Positions 26,688 to 34,983 of a stretch of DNA of 45,476 bases are shown one piece after another; position 1 is the first letter of the stretch, and every line of letters begins with the position of its first letter. Origin of the DNA: Bacteroidota bacterium (GTDB taxonomy: Bacteria > Bacteroidota > Bacteroidia > Palsa-948); NCBI GenBank assembly GCA_016213435.1, contig JACRAL010000136.1:1-45476 (forward strand). The letters are read 5' to 3'. A model generated the notes under the pieces. That model had not been told where the DNA came from, searched no databases, and worked only from the letters and a program-made list of their open reading frames with translations. Made by a program: the position numbers and the translations under genes.

Positions 26688-29468
26688 TTATTTAACAATA
26701 ACCATCTTTTTTGTTTCAACCGCATCGTCCGATTTCAGCACGCAGTAGTAAATTCCGCTTTTCTCTTCGCTCAAGTTAATGGGGATAAGCCACAAGTCGA
26801 CAGAGTTGTTAGCACTATTACCCATTTGCTGTTCGCTAATGGCTCGCTCATATACTTTTTTTCCCATCATATCATAAATTTCAAAACTGCCGCCCATTTT
26901 AATGTTTTCAGATCGGCTCATTTGCACATTAAACATACCGTTGTTGGGATTGGGATAAACTTTAAACTTTAAACTTGCAGCTTGCAACTCATTCGTTGAG
27001 GTTGTATTTGTTTTACTGGTGATGTTGTTGGTGTAAATTCCGTGGGAGTGGGTTGCCACCGCTACCAATCCGTCAGATGTTCTGAAATCTATCATATCGC
27101 AAACAGCATTGCCTATTGTTGACGCTCCCTGCTGCACCCATTTGGTAGTTGTTCCAGTAAGCGTGTCGGTTTCATAGATGCCTGTACTTGTTGCAGCCAG
27201 ATAAATGTTTCCGTTCGAAACCGGCATGATGCTCAGCCATCTTACAGAAGGACCGTTTCCGGAACCTAATAAGTTTTGTTCAAGATTACCGGCCACTTTT
27301 GTCCAAGCAGGAACAGCAGCATCGGCATTTGTTGAATAGAAAATACTGTAAACACTGTAGTTGGAAAATGCCACCATCACCTTTCTTGAATCTGAAGGGT
27401 CAATGGCGATGCAGGAAACATTTGCATAGTTCGGGAAAGTTGAACCTGTGATGTCAACAGCAGTGGGTGTTCCGATATTTGCATTGTCAATTCTGTATAC
27501 TTTTTTATTGCTTGTGCCATAATACAAAACATTGGCGGGATTATTTGATACAGCAAGAGCCCTGATGGTTGCCCCAACGGTTGGAACGGTGTCAGGAAAT
27601 TTTGTCCAGCCCGTGTTTATAGAATCCCAGTTGCCGATCATCGGAATGGAATTCAAACTGTCATTTCGCCAGATACTTTTTCCTCCTGCCAGATACATGA
27701 GGTTGTTATTGTTCGGATCAAGAGCAAATGGATTGATGAACTGATATCCTTTTCCTCCTATGGGATCTATCCTTGCAAATGTTTGAATAGTTCCTGCAGA
27801 ATCCAAGGTTGCTTTCATCATCTTTCCATTTTGTATGGAGAAATAATAATTCAGCTTGTTGTTTGCTATTGCGCAGTACGATCCGTCACCGCCTCGGGGC
27901 TGAACCCATGCTGCGGTGGGATTGTTTGAATTCACAAACCAGCTTCCGTTATCCTGCGCTCCTCCTATGAGGGTGCTGTCGTTTGCGCTTGTGATTGAAT
28001 GATCAAGCGCCACCGTATAAAACATGGAAGAGAGATAGCCATTGTTCAGTGAACTCCATACTACCGTGGAAGCCGAATTGTTTGTTGTTTTAAAGATTCC
28101 TCCATCGTTTGCAGAGATCATGGTGTTAGGGTCGGAGGGCATAAATACAATTTCATGCTGATCAGGGTGATGATTCAAATACGTTTTAACAACAGGAAGC
28201 GTTGCTCCTTGCAGATAACCTCCTATAAAAGTGGTGCTGTCAGAAGTAAAGAATCCGGATGTTGAGCGATAGAGGTTTGTACCTCCAAAAAAAACAATGG
28301 CTGTATCAGCAGGATGAACTTTCACCACCATGTCGTATCCGCCCTGCACATTTTGTTTATCAAAAGGACCTCCGGTGGTCGGCAGGTTTGCAGATAAGTT
28401 ATACCATTTTCCTCCCAAAGTATCGTAGTGATATTTCCACAAGCTGTTCCATTCAACATCGCCCAGAAAATTTGTATCGGGTGTTCCCGTGCCGGTGGTA
28501 ACTCCAGCAAAGAAATAAACCTGATTCTCATCCGAAGGAGAAATTCCTATTTTTATTCGACCGTAAGTGGTGTCAAAATTTGCGGGAATAATGTTCGTCC
28601 ATGTATTTCCATCTGCTGAACGCCATATTCCTTTATCGCTTCCGCCATCGCTGCTGAGAGTTGCATATACCACTCCGCTTGGAGTTACAGCAACATCGGT
28701 GAAATAAGAATAAGGACCTGTAATTCCTGCACCTCGAACCAATGTCCAGGATGTGCCGCCATCAATACTTTTATAAATAGCATTATGCACTGCGGCATAT
28801 ACCACATCGTTGATGGTGTCTGCAGGATTTGTTGCCACGTTCCAGATGACATCCCATACGTTATCAAAAAGTTGAGGAGTATTTGAAACAGTGAGGGAGA
28901 GAGGATTCCATGTTTGTCCTCCATCGCTTGATTTATACATTCCGTTTCCAAGGTAATCAGCGCCTGTGGCACTGGCAGATTGTCCATAGCTTTCTCCTGT
29001 GCCAACATACCATGTGTTTGTTTTTCCGGTTCGGGTATCTTGTGCTATACACGAAATGCTTTGATTTGCAACATTCCATGTTTGAGTCCAGGATGTTCCT
29101 CCGTTTGTGGATGTCCACATTCCTCCTGCAGCAGAGCCGGCAAGAAATTTATTTGAGTTGGACATATCAATAGCAAAAGCGCGTGTTCTTCCCCCTACAT
29201 TCCAGGGTCCTCGTGATTGCCATGTACCTGCATTTGCTGAATCTAACTGCACTCCTTTTAAAGATTGAAAATTATATCCTGGCAAAGTAACAGCATAGGC
29301 AAGTTCTTTCTGGCGAATGTTGGGTGGAATTTTTCCTGTTGCAGGATCACGCAGACGTTGGAGTTCGTATTCAAGAAAACCAGGAACTGGACGGCCTTCT
29401 TGTGCTGATAAAGTAGTAAACACTGCTGAAAAAATAACTGCCGAAATAAATGAGTAAGAAGATTTCAT
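26688..29468 (-). CDS. Secreted sortilin/VPS10-like Asp-box repeat protein with T9SS type A sorting domain
   Basis: A signal peptide (about 1-22, ISAVIFSAVFTTLSAQ) is followed by many Asp-box blades such as MWTSTNGGTSWTQTW, MYKSSDGGQTWNPLS, IYKSIDGGTSWTLVR and GIWRSADGNTWTNI. This pattern fits one or two 10-bladed BNR/VPS10-like propellers, common in large exported Bacteroidota proteins. The C-terminal ~85 residues (KVYPNPNNGMFNVQM to MVIVK) are a T9SS type A signal. The protein is predicted extracellular. Asp-boxes are structural and do not by themselves show sialidase activity; no sialidase Arg triad is evident. Confidence 0.85.
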   Translation of the reverse strand: MKSSYSFISAVIFSAVFTTLSAQEGRPVPGFLEYELQRLRDPATGKIPPNIRQKELAYAVTLPGYNFQSLKGVQLDSANAGTWQSRGPWNVGGRTRAFAIDMSNSNKFLAGSAAGGMWTSTNGGTSWTQTWNVANQSISCIAQDTRTGKTNTWYVGTGESYGQSASATGADYLGNGMYKSSDGGQTWNPLSLTVSNTPQLFDNVWDVIWNVATNPADTINDVVYAAVHNAIYKSIDGGTSWTLVRGAGITGPYSYFTDVAVTPSGVVYATLSSDGGSDKGIWRSADGNTWTNIIPANFDTTYGRIKIGISPSDENQVYFFAGVTTGTGTPDTNFLGDVEWNSLWKYHYDTLGGKWYNLSANLPTTGGPFDKQNVQGGYDMVVKVHPADTAIVFFGGTNLYRSTSGFFTSDSTTFIGGYLQGATLPVVKTYLNHHPDQHEIVFMPSDPNTMISANDGGIFKTTNNSASTVVWSSLNNGYLSSMFYTVALDHSITSANDSTLIGGAQDNGSWFVNSNNPTAAWVQPRGGDGSYCAIANNKLNYYFSIQNGKMMKATLDSAGTIQTFARIDPIGGKGYQFINPFALDPNNNNLMYLAGGKSIWRNDSLNSIPMIGNWDSINTGWTKFPDTVPTVGATIRALAVSNNPANVLYYGTSNKKVYRIDNANIGTPTAVDITGSTFPNYANVSCIAIDPSDSRKVMVAFSNYSVYSIFYSTNADAAVPAWTKVAGNLEQNLLGSGNGPSVRWLSIMPVSNGNIYLAATSTGIYETDTLTGTTTKWVQQGASTIGNAVCDMIDFRTSDGLVAVATHSHGIYTNNITSKTNTTSTNELQAASLKFKVYPNPNNGMFNVQMSRSENIKMGGSFEIYDMMGKKVYERAISEQQMGNSANNSVDLWLIPINLSEEKSGIYYCVLKSDDAVETKKMVIVK

Positions 29469-29518
29469 GAAGATGAAATTAGTATTTGATAAAAGTAAGA
29501 ATTTTGCGCAATGTTAGC

Positions 29519-30664
29519 TTACACTTCTGCTTTGCTCTTTTGTTTTTTTACAACAGAAGATTTCTTTTCTGTCATCAGCCTTACAAAATCATCAAAAAGA
29601 TAACGTGAGTCGTGAGGTCCTGCAGATGCTTCAGGGTGGTATTGCACGCAAAACACGGGCTTGTGTTTCATTCGTAATCCTTCAATGGTTCCGTCATTCA
29701 GGTTCACATGAGATATCTGAATGTCTTTATTTTTCTTGGCATCTTTTTCATCCACAGCAAATCCGTGATTCTGAGAAGTGATCTCGTCTCCGCCTGTAAG
29801 TATATTTTTCACAGGATGGTTGATCCCTCTGTGTCCGTTAAACATTTTGTAAGTCTTTATTCCGTTTGTCTGTGCAATGATCTGATGCCCCAAACAAATC
29901 CCGAAAACTGGAAGATTGCTTTCAATCAGTTCGATCACTGTTTTTACCACTCCGGGCATGGCAGCAGGATCACCGGGTCCGTTAGAAATGAACACGCCAT
30001 CGGGTTTCCACTTCAGCATTTCAGATGCGTTTGTTCGCATAGGGAAAACCTGCACGTAACAATCGCGTTCGTTCAAACAGCGAAGAATATTTTTCTTTAT
30101 TCCAAGATCAAGCGCTGCTACCTTGTATTTAGCAGAAGGATTTCCAGTGAAGTAGGATGCTTTGGTAGTTACTTTAGAAGAAAGTTCCAATCCTTCCATC
30201 GAAGGCACTTTGTTAAGAATTGCTTTCAGTTTTTTTATATCGGTAATTTCTGAAGAGATGACAGCGTTCATGGCGCCTTTGCTGCGAATATAACGAACGA
30301 TGGCGCGTGTGTCAACATCAGAAATGGCTACTACGTTTTGTTTTTCAAAATAATCCTGAATGGATTCAGCCGCATCCTTACGCGAGTAAGTCATATTGAA
30401 ATTCTTGCAAACAAGTCCGCTTATCTTAATGCTGTCTGATTCAACTTCGGTTTTAGATATTCCATAATTGCCTATGTGTACGTGTGTGGTTACCAACAAT
30501 TGCCCGAAGTAGGAGGGATCGGTAAATGTTTCCTGATAGCCCGTCATTGCGGTGTTGAAGCAAAGTTCTCCAGTGGCGGTACCGGTTTTTCCTGCGGCTC
30601 TTCCGTGAAATACTTTCCCGTCTTGCAGCAGAAGAATTGCCGGTTTTTTCTTAATGTATTTCAT
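29519..30664 (-). CDS. carA: Carbamoyl-phosphate synthase small (glutaminase) subunit
   Basis: It hydrolyses glutamine and passes ammonia to CarB for carbamoyl phosphate, needed for pyrimidines and arginine. The N-terminal domain has ILLLQDGKVFHG and FNTAMTGYQETFTDPSYFGQ. The class I amidotransferase domain carries Cys257 in PVFGICLGHQ, and His343 and Glu345 in CVQYHPEASAGPHDS; ISNGPGDP is also intact. Length (381) is normal. The large subunit gene is not adjacent in this window. The upstream gap contains two palindromic repeats. Confidence 0.97.
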   Translation of the reverse strand: MKYIKKKPAILLLQDGKVFHGRAAGKTGTATGELCFNTAMTGYQETFTDPSYFGQLLVTTHVHIGNYGISKTEVESDSIKISGLVCKNFNMTYSRKDAAESIQDYFEKQNVVAISDVDTRAIVRYIRSKGAMNAVISSEITDIKKLKAILNKVPSMEGLELSSKVTTKASYFTGNPSAKYKVAALDLGIKKNILRCLNERDCYVQVFPMRTNASEMLKWKPDGVFISNGPGDPAAMPGVVKTVIELIESNLPVFGICLGHQIIAQTNGIKTYKMFNGHRGINHPVKNILTGGDEITSQNHGFAVDEKDAKKNKDIQISHVNLNDGTIEGLRMKHKPVFCVQYHPEASAGPHDSRYLFDDFVRLMTEKKSSVVKKQKSKAEV

Positions 30665-30672
30665 ATTTTGAA

Positions 30673-30748
30673 GCCCATCCTAAATCCTTCCCTTTGGGAA
30701 GGATTTGTATTAATTTTCTCCCTCCCTAATGGGGAGGGTGGGGTGGGC
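30673..30748. repeat. Intergenic palindromic repeat upstream of carA
   Basis: It has ends GCCCATCC and GGTGGGC and an internal perfect palindrome of 10-bp arms (AATCCTTCCC, TTT, GGGAAGGATT at 30683-30705). The left half matches, in reverse complement, the repeat that forms the 5' end of the DUF4159 gene. A related TTTCTCCCTCCCTAA stretch also occurs there, so both may be copies of one composite element. Confidence 0.8.
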
Positions 30749-30806
30749 AACAAATTTACTTCATCCTTCTTTCGCGGGAAAAGAAATTATTAACAATTTT
30801 TAATCT

Positions 30807-30822
30807 CGTCATTGCAATGACG
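30807..30822. repeat. Perfect 16-bp palindrome CGTCATTGCAATGACG
   Basis: This palindrome lies just before the cdaA stop, between carA and cdaA. Its arms equal the outer ends of the larger repeat at 42025-42105, so it looks like a collapsed copy of that element. It could also act as a weak hairpin after cdaA. Confidence 0.7.
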
Positions 30823-30824
30823 GG

Positions 30825-31601
30825 CTATCCAACTTCCTTTTCAATTCTCTTTCTCAATGCGTCCGAAGTAAGTCCGTTTTCAAGATGACCGCCTTTAGCA
30901 AAAGATATTTCTCCGGTTTGTTCAGAGACAATGATAGCCAGCGCATCCGAGTGTTCGGTGATGCCTGATGCAGCGCGGTGGCGCATGCCAAGGTGTTCGG
31001 GGAAATCTTCGCGTTCGGTAATTGGCAGAACGCATCGTGCAGCGCGTATCTTTCCGTTGGATATGATCACCGCACCATCGTGGAGGGGACTGTTTTTGTA
31101 GAAAATACTTTCCAGTGTTTTGGCTGAAACCTTTGCGTCCATCTGTTCACCTGTTTTTACATAAAAGTTCAGATCAGATGTTGTTGTGATAATGATAAGC
31201 GCGCCTGTCTTTGTCTCACTCATTTGTTTGCAGGCTTTAATGATTGCATGCAGATCGGCAGAAAACATTTTTCGTTTGTTTGTTCGTAACATGAATCTTT
31301 TTCCGAAAGAAAATTTTTCAAGTATCTCGGGCGTGCCGATAAGAAGCAGGAATCTTCTGAGTTCGGGTTGAAAGACGATGAGCAATGCGATCATGCCGAC
31401 ATCAATAAATTTTCCGAGTATTTCGCTCAGTACATCCATCTTGAGCGCTTCCACGAGCTTCCAGATGAAATAAACAGCAAGGATGCCAATGAAAATATTC
31501 ATCGCCACCGTGCCTTGCACCAAGCGGTACAACTGGTAAAGCAGTATGGCGACAAGCAGAATGTCGATTAGGTCTATAAATTCAAAACTTAAAAAATCCA
31601 T
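30825..31601 (-). CDS. cdaA: Diadenylate cyclase (CdaA type)
   Basis: Three N-terminal membrane helices (about 12-90) precede a DisA_N domain. The catalytic DGA motif is at 175-177 (SPLHDGAVIISNGKIRAA) and the RHR motif at 207-209 (LGMRHRAASGITEHSDA). This matches CdaA/TIGR00159, the membrane enzyme that makes c-di-AMP from two ATP for cell-wall and osmotic control. In many Bacteroidota it lies next to folP; here a ~3.4-kb accessory block separates them. Confidence 0.95.
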   Translation of the reverse strand: MDFLSFEFIDLIDILLVAILLYQLYRLVQGTVAMNIFIGILAVYFIWKLVEALKMDVLSEILGKFIDVGMIALLIVFQPELRRFLLLIGTPEILEKFSFGKRFMLRTNKRKMFSADLHAIIKACKQMSETKTGALIIITTTSDLNFYVKTGEQMDAKVSAKTLESIFYKNSPLHDGAVIISNGKIRAARCVLPITEREDFPEHLGMRHRAASGITEHSDALAIIVSEQTGEISFAKGGHLENGLTSDALRKRIEKEVG

Positions 31602-31689
31602 GGTTTACGAATTGGGAATATAGGAAGTGAATTTAAAAATATTTATTTTTTTTCAATTAATATCGGCACGAAGAACAGTATATTCTTTC

Positions 31690-32130
31690 CTACTGGGATT
31701 TAGTCCATTTCGTTTTGCCTCCGTCATCTCCACTTGAAAAGTGCCATGTCCAAGTTCCACTCATTGTTAAATTATTTTCGTCAACTATCAATTTAATTTC
31801 ACCCTGTTCTTCGCCTCTATAGCCTAACAATAATAAAGTTTTGTTTACCATATTTCCTTCAATCATATATTTTCCATGAACATCTGTTCCTTCGCCAGCA
31901 ACTTTGTTGTCAAGATTTTCATGAAGAAAAATTGATGCCATTGACTTATCTGTACTATTATATCCGCTTTTGTTATTGTTTGAATCCCACCATTCACAAT
32001 TCCAATGCCCAGTTAACGAATTGTAATTATTCTTCTTTTTCTTTTTAGAATTCTTTTTACCCCATACTGTAATTAATGCTGCGAGTATTACACCTACTGC
32101 CCCAATAATTGATGCCATCATTGTATCCAT
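31690..32130 (-). CDS. Hypothetical protein with one N-terminal membrane helix
   Basis: The family was not recognised. Residues 5-24 (MASIIGAVGVILAALITVWG) form a membrane helix, followed by a lysine run (KKNSKKKKK). The soluble part (about 38-146) has a lipocalin-like beta pattern: SLTGHWNCEWWDSN, then IFLHENLDNKVAGEGTDVHGKYMIEG and a closing MSGTWTWHFSSG. The opening and closing W-rich strands suggest a small beta-barrel. It is AT-rich and lies in the accessory block between cdaA and folP. The orientation places the barrel in the cytoplasm or periplasm; this cannot be decided here. Confidence 0.5.
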   Translation of the reverse strand: MDTMMASIIGAVGVILAALITVWGKKNSKKKKKNNYNSLTGHWNCEWWDSNNNKSGYNSTDKSMASIFLHENLDNKVAGEGTDVHGKYMIEGNMVNKTLLLLGYRGEEQGEIKLIVDENNLTMSGTWTWHFSSGDDGGKTKWTKSQ

Positions 32131-32159
32131 GGTTTTTATTTTTTAGAGATTGAGAAAAA

Positions 32160-32498
32160 TTACATTTGAACCCAATAATGATGACAACCTCTTCCAAAAT
32201 AATTATCATTAGGTTTTGTTGCTTGACGTAGAGCTAATCCACATTTATGACACACCCAATTATAGATAGTTTTCGTTGAAGAAACGTTTTCATTATTTAC
32301 CTTATTAATTTGTTTTACTGTTTTTAAGCTATTAATTTTATTTTCAAATTTGGCATTGAGAAAACTATCTTGTAATTGTAATTGTTCAACCTGCTTTTGC
32401 AATTTTGCAATCTGCTTGTTGGTGTTTTCATCTTTGCAAGAAGCAAGAAATAGCAGGATAACTGCTAAAACAAACAAAAGAGTGGAAGTTGATTTCAT
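32160..32498 (-). CDS. Small lipoprotein with coiled coil and zinc-ribbon-like C-terminus
   Basis: The signal peptide ends in the lipobox LFLASC (Cys about 21). Residues 28-60 are a heptad-rich coiled coil (IAKLQKQVEQLQLQDSFLNAKF). The C-terminal part holds CHKCGLALRQATKPN followed by GRGCHHYW, a CxxC plus C-H pattern that could bind zinc. A similar Cys pattern occurs at the N-terminus of the neighbouring 32530-33534 protein. Function is unknown. It lies between two hypothetical genes on the same strand. Confidence 0.5.
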   Translation of the reverse strand: MKSTSTLLFVLAVILLFLASCKDENTNKQIAKLQKQVEQLQLQDSFLNAKFENKINSLKTVKQINKVNNENVSSTKTIYNWVCHKCGLALRQATKPNDNYFGRGCHHYWVQM

Positions 32499-32529
32499 TC
32501 GTAGTTTTTTTTGATAGAGCCTTTATAAA

Positions 32530-33534
32530 CTATTTTTCGATTATGTTCCCATTTTTAATTTGCAAGAAAACGTTTTTCTTTATTGATGGACAGCATCTGG
32601 CATCATCTGTTCCATAGAAATGTTTTTCTATATAAATACCATTATTTTTTAACTCTTTTAAATCAAATCCTCCACTAAACTCATCTTCTTTTCTATAGAC
32701 ATTTTTACCAATATACTTTCCAGTATAATTATAATTATTGCCATCGTTTTTAAAAATATAAAGTCCTTGTTCTTCTATAAGATTTCCTCCTTTGGGATAA
32801 ATTGAATATTTAACAACTGCGTCTTTTTTGCCATCGTTATTAAAATCACCTTCTGCAATCTGATTACTTATCTGAGAGAGAGAGGTGTCGTATTTGTGAG
32901 CAAAATCATTTTTAATATAGTCATTAAATTGTTTTTCAAAATTGTTTGATAAATCTAAATTTCTTATAATTAAATTATTTTTTTCATTGTCGTTAGTTCC
33001 TTTTAATAACGCATTTGCAACTGAATCAGCTGATTTTTTTAATTGATCATTTGTTTCTGAATAATTATCATTATCATCTTCTCTTGCATCGTTAATTTTA
33101 AAACCATTAGAATACGCTGATGATATGAAAATTGAGATAAGAAAAGAGATAATCCAAACCCAGAAATATGCTTTTGATTGCTTTGTCAATGTTGCTCTGC
33201 GCCAAATATAAGATGGGACAAAAAGAAAAGCCAAAACTAAAATGTGTGTTTTATATCCTACACTTTTTAATTGCATATCATCAAGTATTGCTAAGCCACA
33301 GCTAAGAATAAAGAAAAAGAGAATTAAATATTTTTGAAAAAAAACACAACCTATTGCACTTGCAATTATTGGAGAGAAAGCTAATAACCAAACGAAGGTG
33401 TTATTTACTGACTTATCAGTAATGACTGCATTGCCATTTGCAATAGGTGATACAACAGGTGCTCCACATTTAGGACAAGATATTGCTTTGTCGCTTATTT
33501 CATTTGCACACTCAGAACAATTAATTAATGCCAT
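32530..33534 (-). CDS. Zinc-ribbon membrane protein with FG-GAP-like C-terminal segment
   Basis: The N-terminus is a zinc ribbon (CSECANEISDKAISCPKCG, residues 6-24). About four membrane helices follow (about 45-145). A soluble C-terminal half has IAEGDFNNDGKKDAVVKYSI around residues 228-247, an FG-GAP/VCBS-like calcium-binding loop, and ends near DDARCCPSIKKNVFLQI. Zinc-ribbon plus membrane helices is common in bacterial proteins of unknown function. It is AT-rich and the third gene of the accessory block. No partner can be named. Confidence 0.55.
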   Translation of the reverse strand: MALINCSECANEISDKAISCPKCGAPVVSPIANGNAVITDKSVNNTFVWLLAFSPIIASAIGCVFFQKYLILFFFILSCGLAILDDMQLKSVGYKTHILVLAFLFVPSYIWRRATLTKQSKAYFWVWIISFLISIFISSAYSNGFKINDAREDDNDNYSETNDQLKKSADSVANALLKGTNDNEKNNLIIRNLDLSNNFEKQFNDYIKNDFAHKYDTSLSQISNQIAEGDFNNDGKKDAVVKYSIYPKGGNLIEEQGLYIFKNDGNNYNYTGKYIGKNVYRKEDEFSGGFDLKELKNNGIYIEKHFYGTDDARCCPSIKKNVFLQIKNGNIIEK

Positions 33535-33550
33535 AACATGAATAATTTAA

Positions 33551-34051
33551 TTAATATGGACGATAAAACCGGAGTCTATAAATTTTAATTTCTAATGCTA
33601 CACCCGTTGGGTCAAAATCATGTATTTCAACTATGCTTTTTTTTAAAGTTAATCCTGTGTTTTGTTCGGCAACTTTTATCTTTCCATTTTTATCAATGGA
33701 GTATACAATACAAACATGACTATCCCCACGTTTTCCTTTATTAATTAAATATTCCCATTCATAGAAAACAATATCACCTGCACATAAATTTTTCTGTTTA
33801 ATTTCCTTACCATAAACATATTCATGGGTTCTAGAAAATAATTTTTTCTTTTTTTGTCTTTTATCCCATCCGGGAGTTGCAATATCCAATGCACCTTTAA
33901 CTAAATAAAAACATTCTCCAGTTTTTACTTTCTTTCCGATTTGTGTGCTTACATACTCCAAAACTTTTTTATTTGCTATCGGCAAACTATCGCTCTGCCC
34001 GAAGCAAAACAAACCAACAAGGCAAAAGAATATGGCTAATCTTATTTTCAC
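33551..34051 (-). CDS. Secreted CHAP/NlpC-P60-like putative cysteine peptidase
   Basis: The start is set at the GTG at 34051, giving the signal peptide VKIRLAIFFCLVGLFCFGQ; the longer reading begins at a TTG that overlaps a likely -7 box. The mature part has the pattern of an NlpC/P60 or CHAP fold: GKKVKTGECFYLVKGAL with a candidate nucleophile Cys, LCAGDIVFYEWEY, then SHVCIVYSI with a candidate His and KVAEQNTG with a polar third residue. Such enzymes usually cut peptidoglycan peptides. The family assignment rests on this Cys/His/Asn layout only. It is the first gene of the accessory block. Confidence 0.6.
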   Translation of the reverse strand: MKIRLAIFFCLVGLFCFGQSDSLPIANKKVLEYVSTQIGKKVKTGECFYLVKGALDIATPGWDKRQKKKKLFSRTHEYVYGKEIKQKNLCAGDIVFYEWEYLINKGKRGDSHVCIVYSIDKNGKIKVAEQNTGLTLKKSIVEIHDFDPTGVALEIKIYRLRFYRPY

Positions 34052-34066
34052 TTGTTCTATTCGCAA

Positions 34067-34074
34067 CAAATATA
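34067..34074 (-). promoter_or_regulatory. -7 box TATATTTG before the CHAP-like gene
   Basis: Read on the minus strand, TATATTTG fits TAnnTTTG and ends 15 bp before the GTG start at 34051. It argues against the upstream TTG start, which it overlaps. No clear -33 TTTG was seen. Confidence 0.45.
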
Positions 34075-34144
34075 CTTTTTATCAGCATTTCTTCTTAGTG
34101 AAGTAACTCAGTTTTTTGTAATAGGTGCGAACCATGGACTCTCG

Positions 34145-34244
34145 TTATTTTAGTGTATAATTCAAAATCTTCACCGCTTCCTTCGCTTCCTTCACATCAT
34201 GCACACGCAGGATGTTTGCTCCGTTCATCAGCGCAATGGTGTTT
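34145..34244 (-). pseudogene. Duplicate 3' end of folP
   Basis: These 100 bp match the intact folP end (34984-35083) at 91 of 100 positions, including the stop codon. Translated, they give NTIALMNGANILRVHDVKEA and then KEAVKILNYTLK plus stop, with one residue change (Leu for Phe). Eight of nine differences are synonymous. No folP sequence lies upstream of it, so it is an orphan tail. Confidence 0.92.
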
Positions 34245-34282
34245 TGTCATAGAGGAGAATTCTGTCAATCGATTCTGAAAAA

Positions 34283-34620
34283 TTACTTTCCAGTAATTTG
34301 TTTGAGTTTAATTTTCAGTTCAGGCAGTTTGGTTTGGATGATTTGCCAAACTTCTTTAAAATCAATTCCTAAATAATCGTGTGCAATAATATTTCTGAAC
34401 GCTTTGATTTTATCCCACTCCATGTTTTTGTGCTGCTCTGAAAAATCATTGCTCATTTTGGCTGTCATTTCTCCAATCACCACAAAATTCATCAGGCAGG
34501 CATCATAAGATTTATGGTCATTTACCCATTGTTCTGCTATTTGATGCGGATGCGTGTATTGCTCAATCCTTTCAATCGCCTCTAAAATAGCAAAGCAGTT
34601 CAGTAAATCTTTTCAGACAT
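34283..34620 (-). pseudogene. HEPN (DUF86-type) toxin-like gene with a frameshift near its start
   Basis: The open part reads KDLLNCFAILEAIERIEQYT through FVVIGEMTAKMSNDF, with the HEPN catalytic motif RNIIAHDYLG (R-x4-H), and ends PELKIKLKQITGK, so most of the domain is intact. An ATG at 34620 gives MSEK but then shifts into a stop; restoring one A in the A-run at 34610-34613 would fuse MSEK to DLLNCF and give a 113-residue protein. HEPN toxins of this type are RNases paired with MntA-type antitoxins, and the adjacent nucleotidyltransferase gene fits. It may be inactive, be a recent mutation, or be an assembly error; a shorter product from 34492 is also possible. Confidence 0.75.
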
Positions 34621-34912
34621 AGATGGCATCTCTCAGGATGTAAGGTTTGGCGTAGGGCTTAATGTATTTTGCATTGCAAATATCAACTTCCCTGTTAAAT
34701 TGTTTTTTGAAAAACTCACGCATTTCCCATTTTAAATCGAAAATGTTTTTTGTTTCTTCTTCCATTTCAATCAATAGGTCAATATCGCTTTCGGGCGTTT
34801 GTTGTTCTCTTGCAAATGAGCCGAAAATCCCCACTTTGGTTAAGTGGAAATGTTTTTGCAGATACTCTTTGTTATCGCGCAGAAATGATAATAGGTCTTG
34901 TCTGTTCAGCAT
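34613..34912 (-). CDS. MntA-type nucleotidyltransferase antitoxin
   Basis: The 99 residues form a minimal nucleotidyltransferase domain: HLTKVGIFGSFAREQQTPESDIDLLIEM with the GS and DxD metal-binding motif, and REVDICNAKYIKPYAKPYI near the end. In the HEPN/MNT system this protein inactivates the HEPN RNase by adding AMP groups to it. Its TGA lies inside the start region of the HEPN gene, an 8-bp overlap that couples the two. It is carried on the segment between the two folP tails. Confidence 0.88.
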   Translation of the reverse strand: MLNRQDLLSFLRDNKEYLQKHFHLTKVGIFGSFAREQQTPESDIDLLIEMEEETKNIFDLKWEMREFFKKQFNREVDICNAKYIKPYAKPYILRDAIYV

Positions 34913-34928
34913 GGTTTTAAATCTTAGC

Positions 34929-34936
34929 CAAAGATA
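34929..34936 (-). promoter_or_regulatory. -7 box TATCTTTG before the MntA-type gene
   Basis: On the minus strand TATCTTTG fits TAnnTTTG and lies 16 bp before the ATG. A TTG occurs 17 bp upstream of it, slightly closer than the usual 19-21 bp. It would allow the antitoxin-toxin pair to be expressed independently of folP. Confidence 0.45.
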
Positions 34937-34983
34937 GATAAAAAAAATTCTTTCAAGTCGTTAATATTTTTCGGAGCGTGTTT

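Noticed and set aside
26688-29468. Sialidase call for the Asp-box protein
   Set aside because: Asp-boxes are structural repeats; the Arg triad and catalytic residues of sialidases are not visible.
29708-30253. 181-aa plus-strand ORF
   Set aside because: It is antisense to carA, whose catalytic residues are all present.
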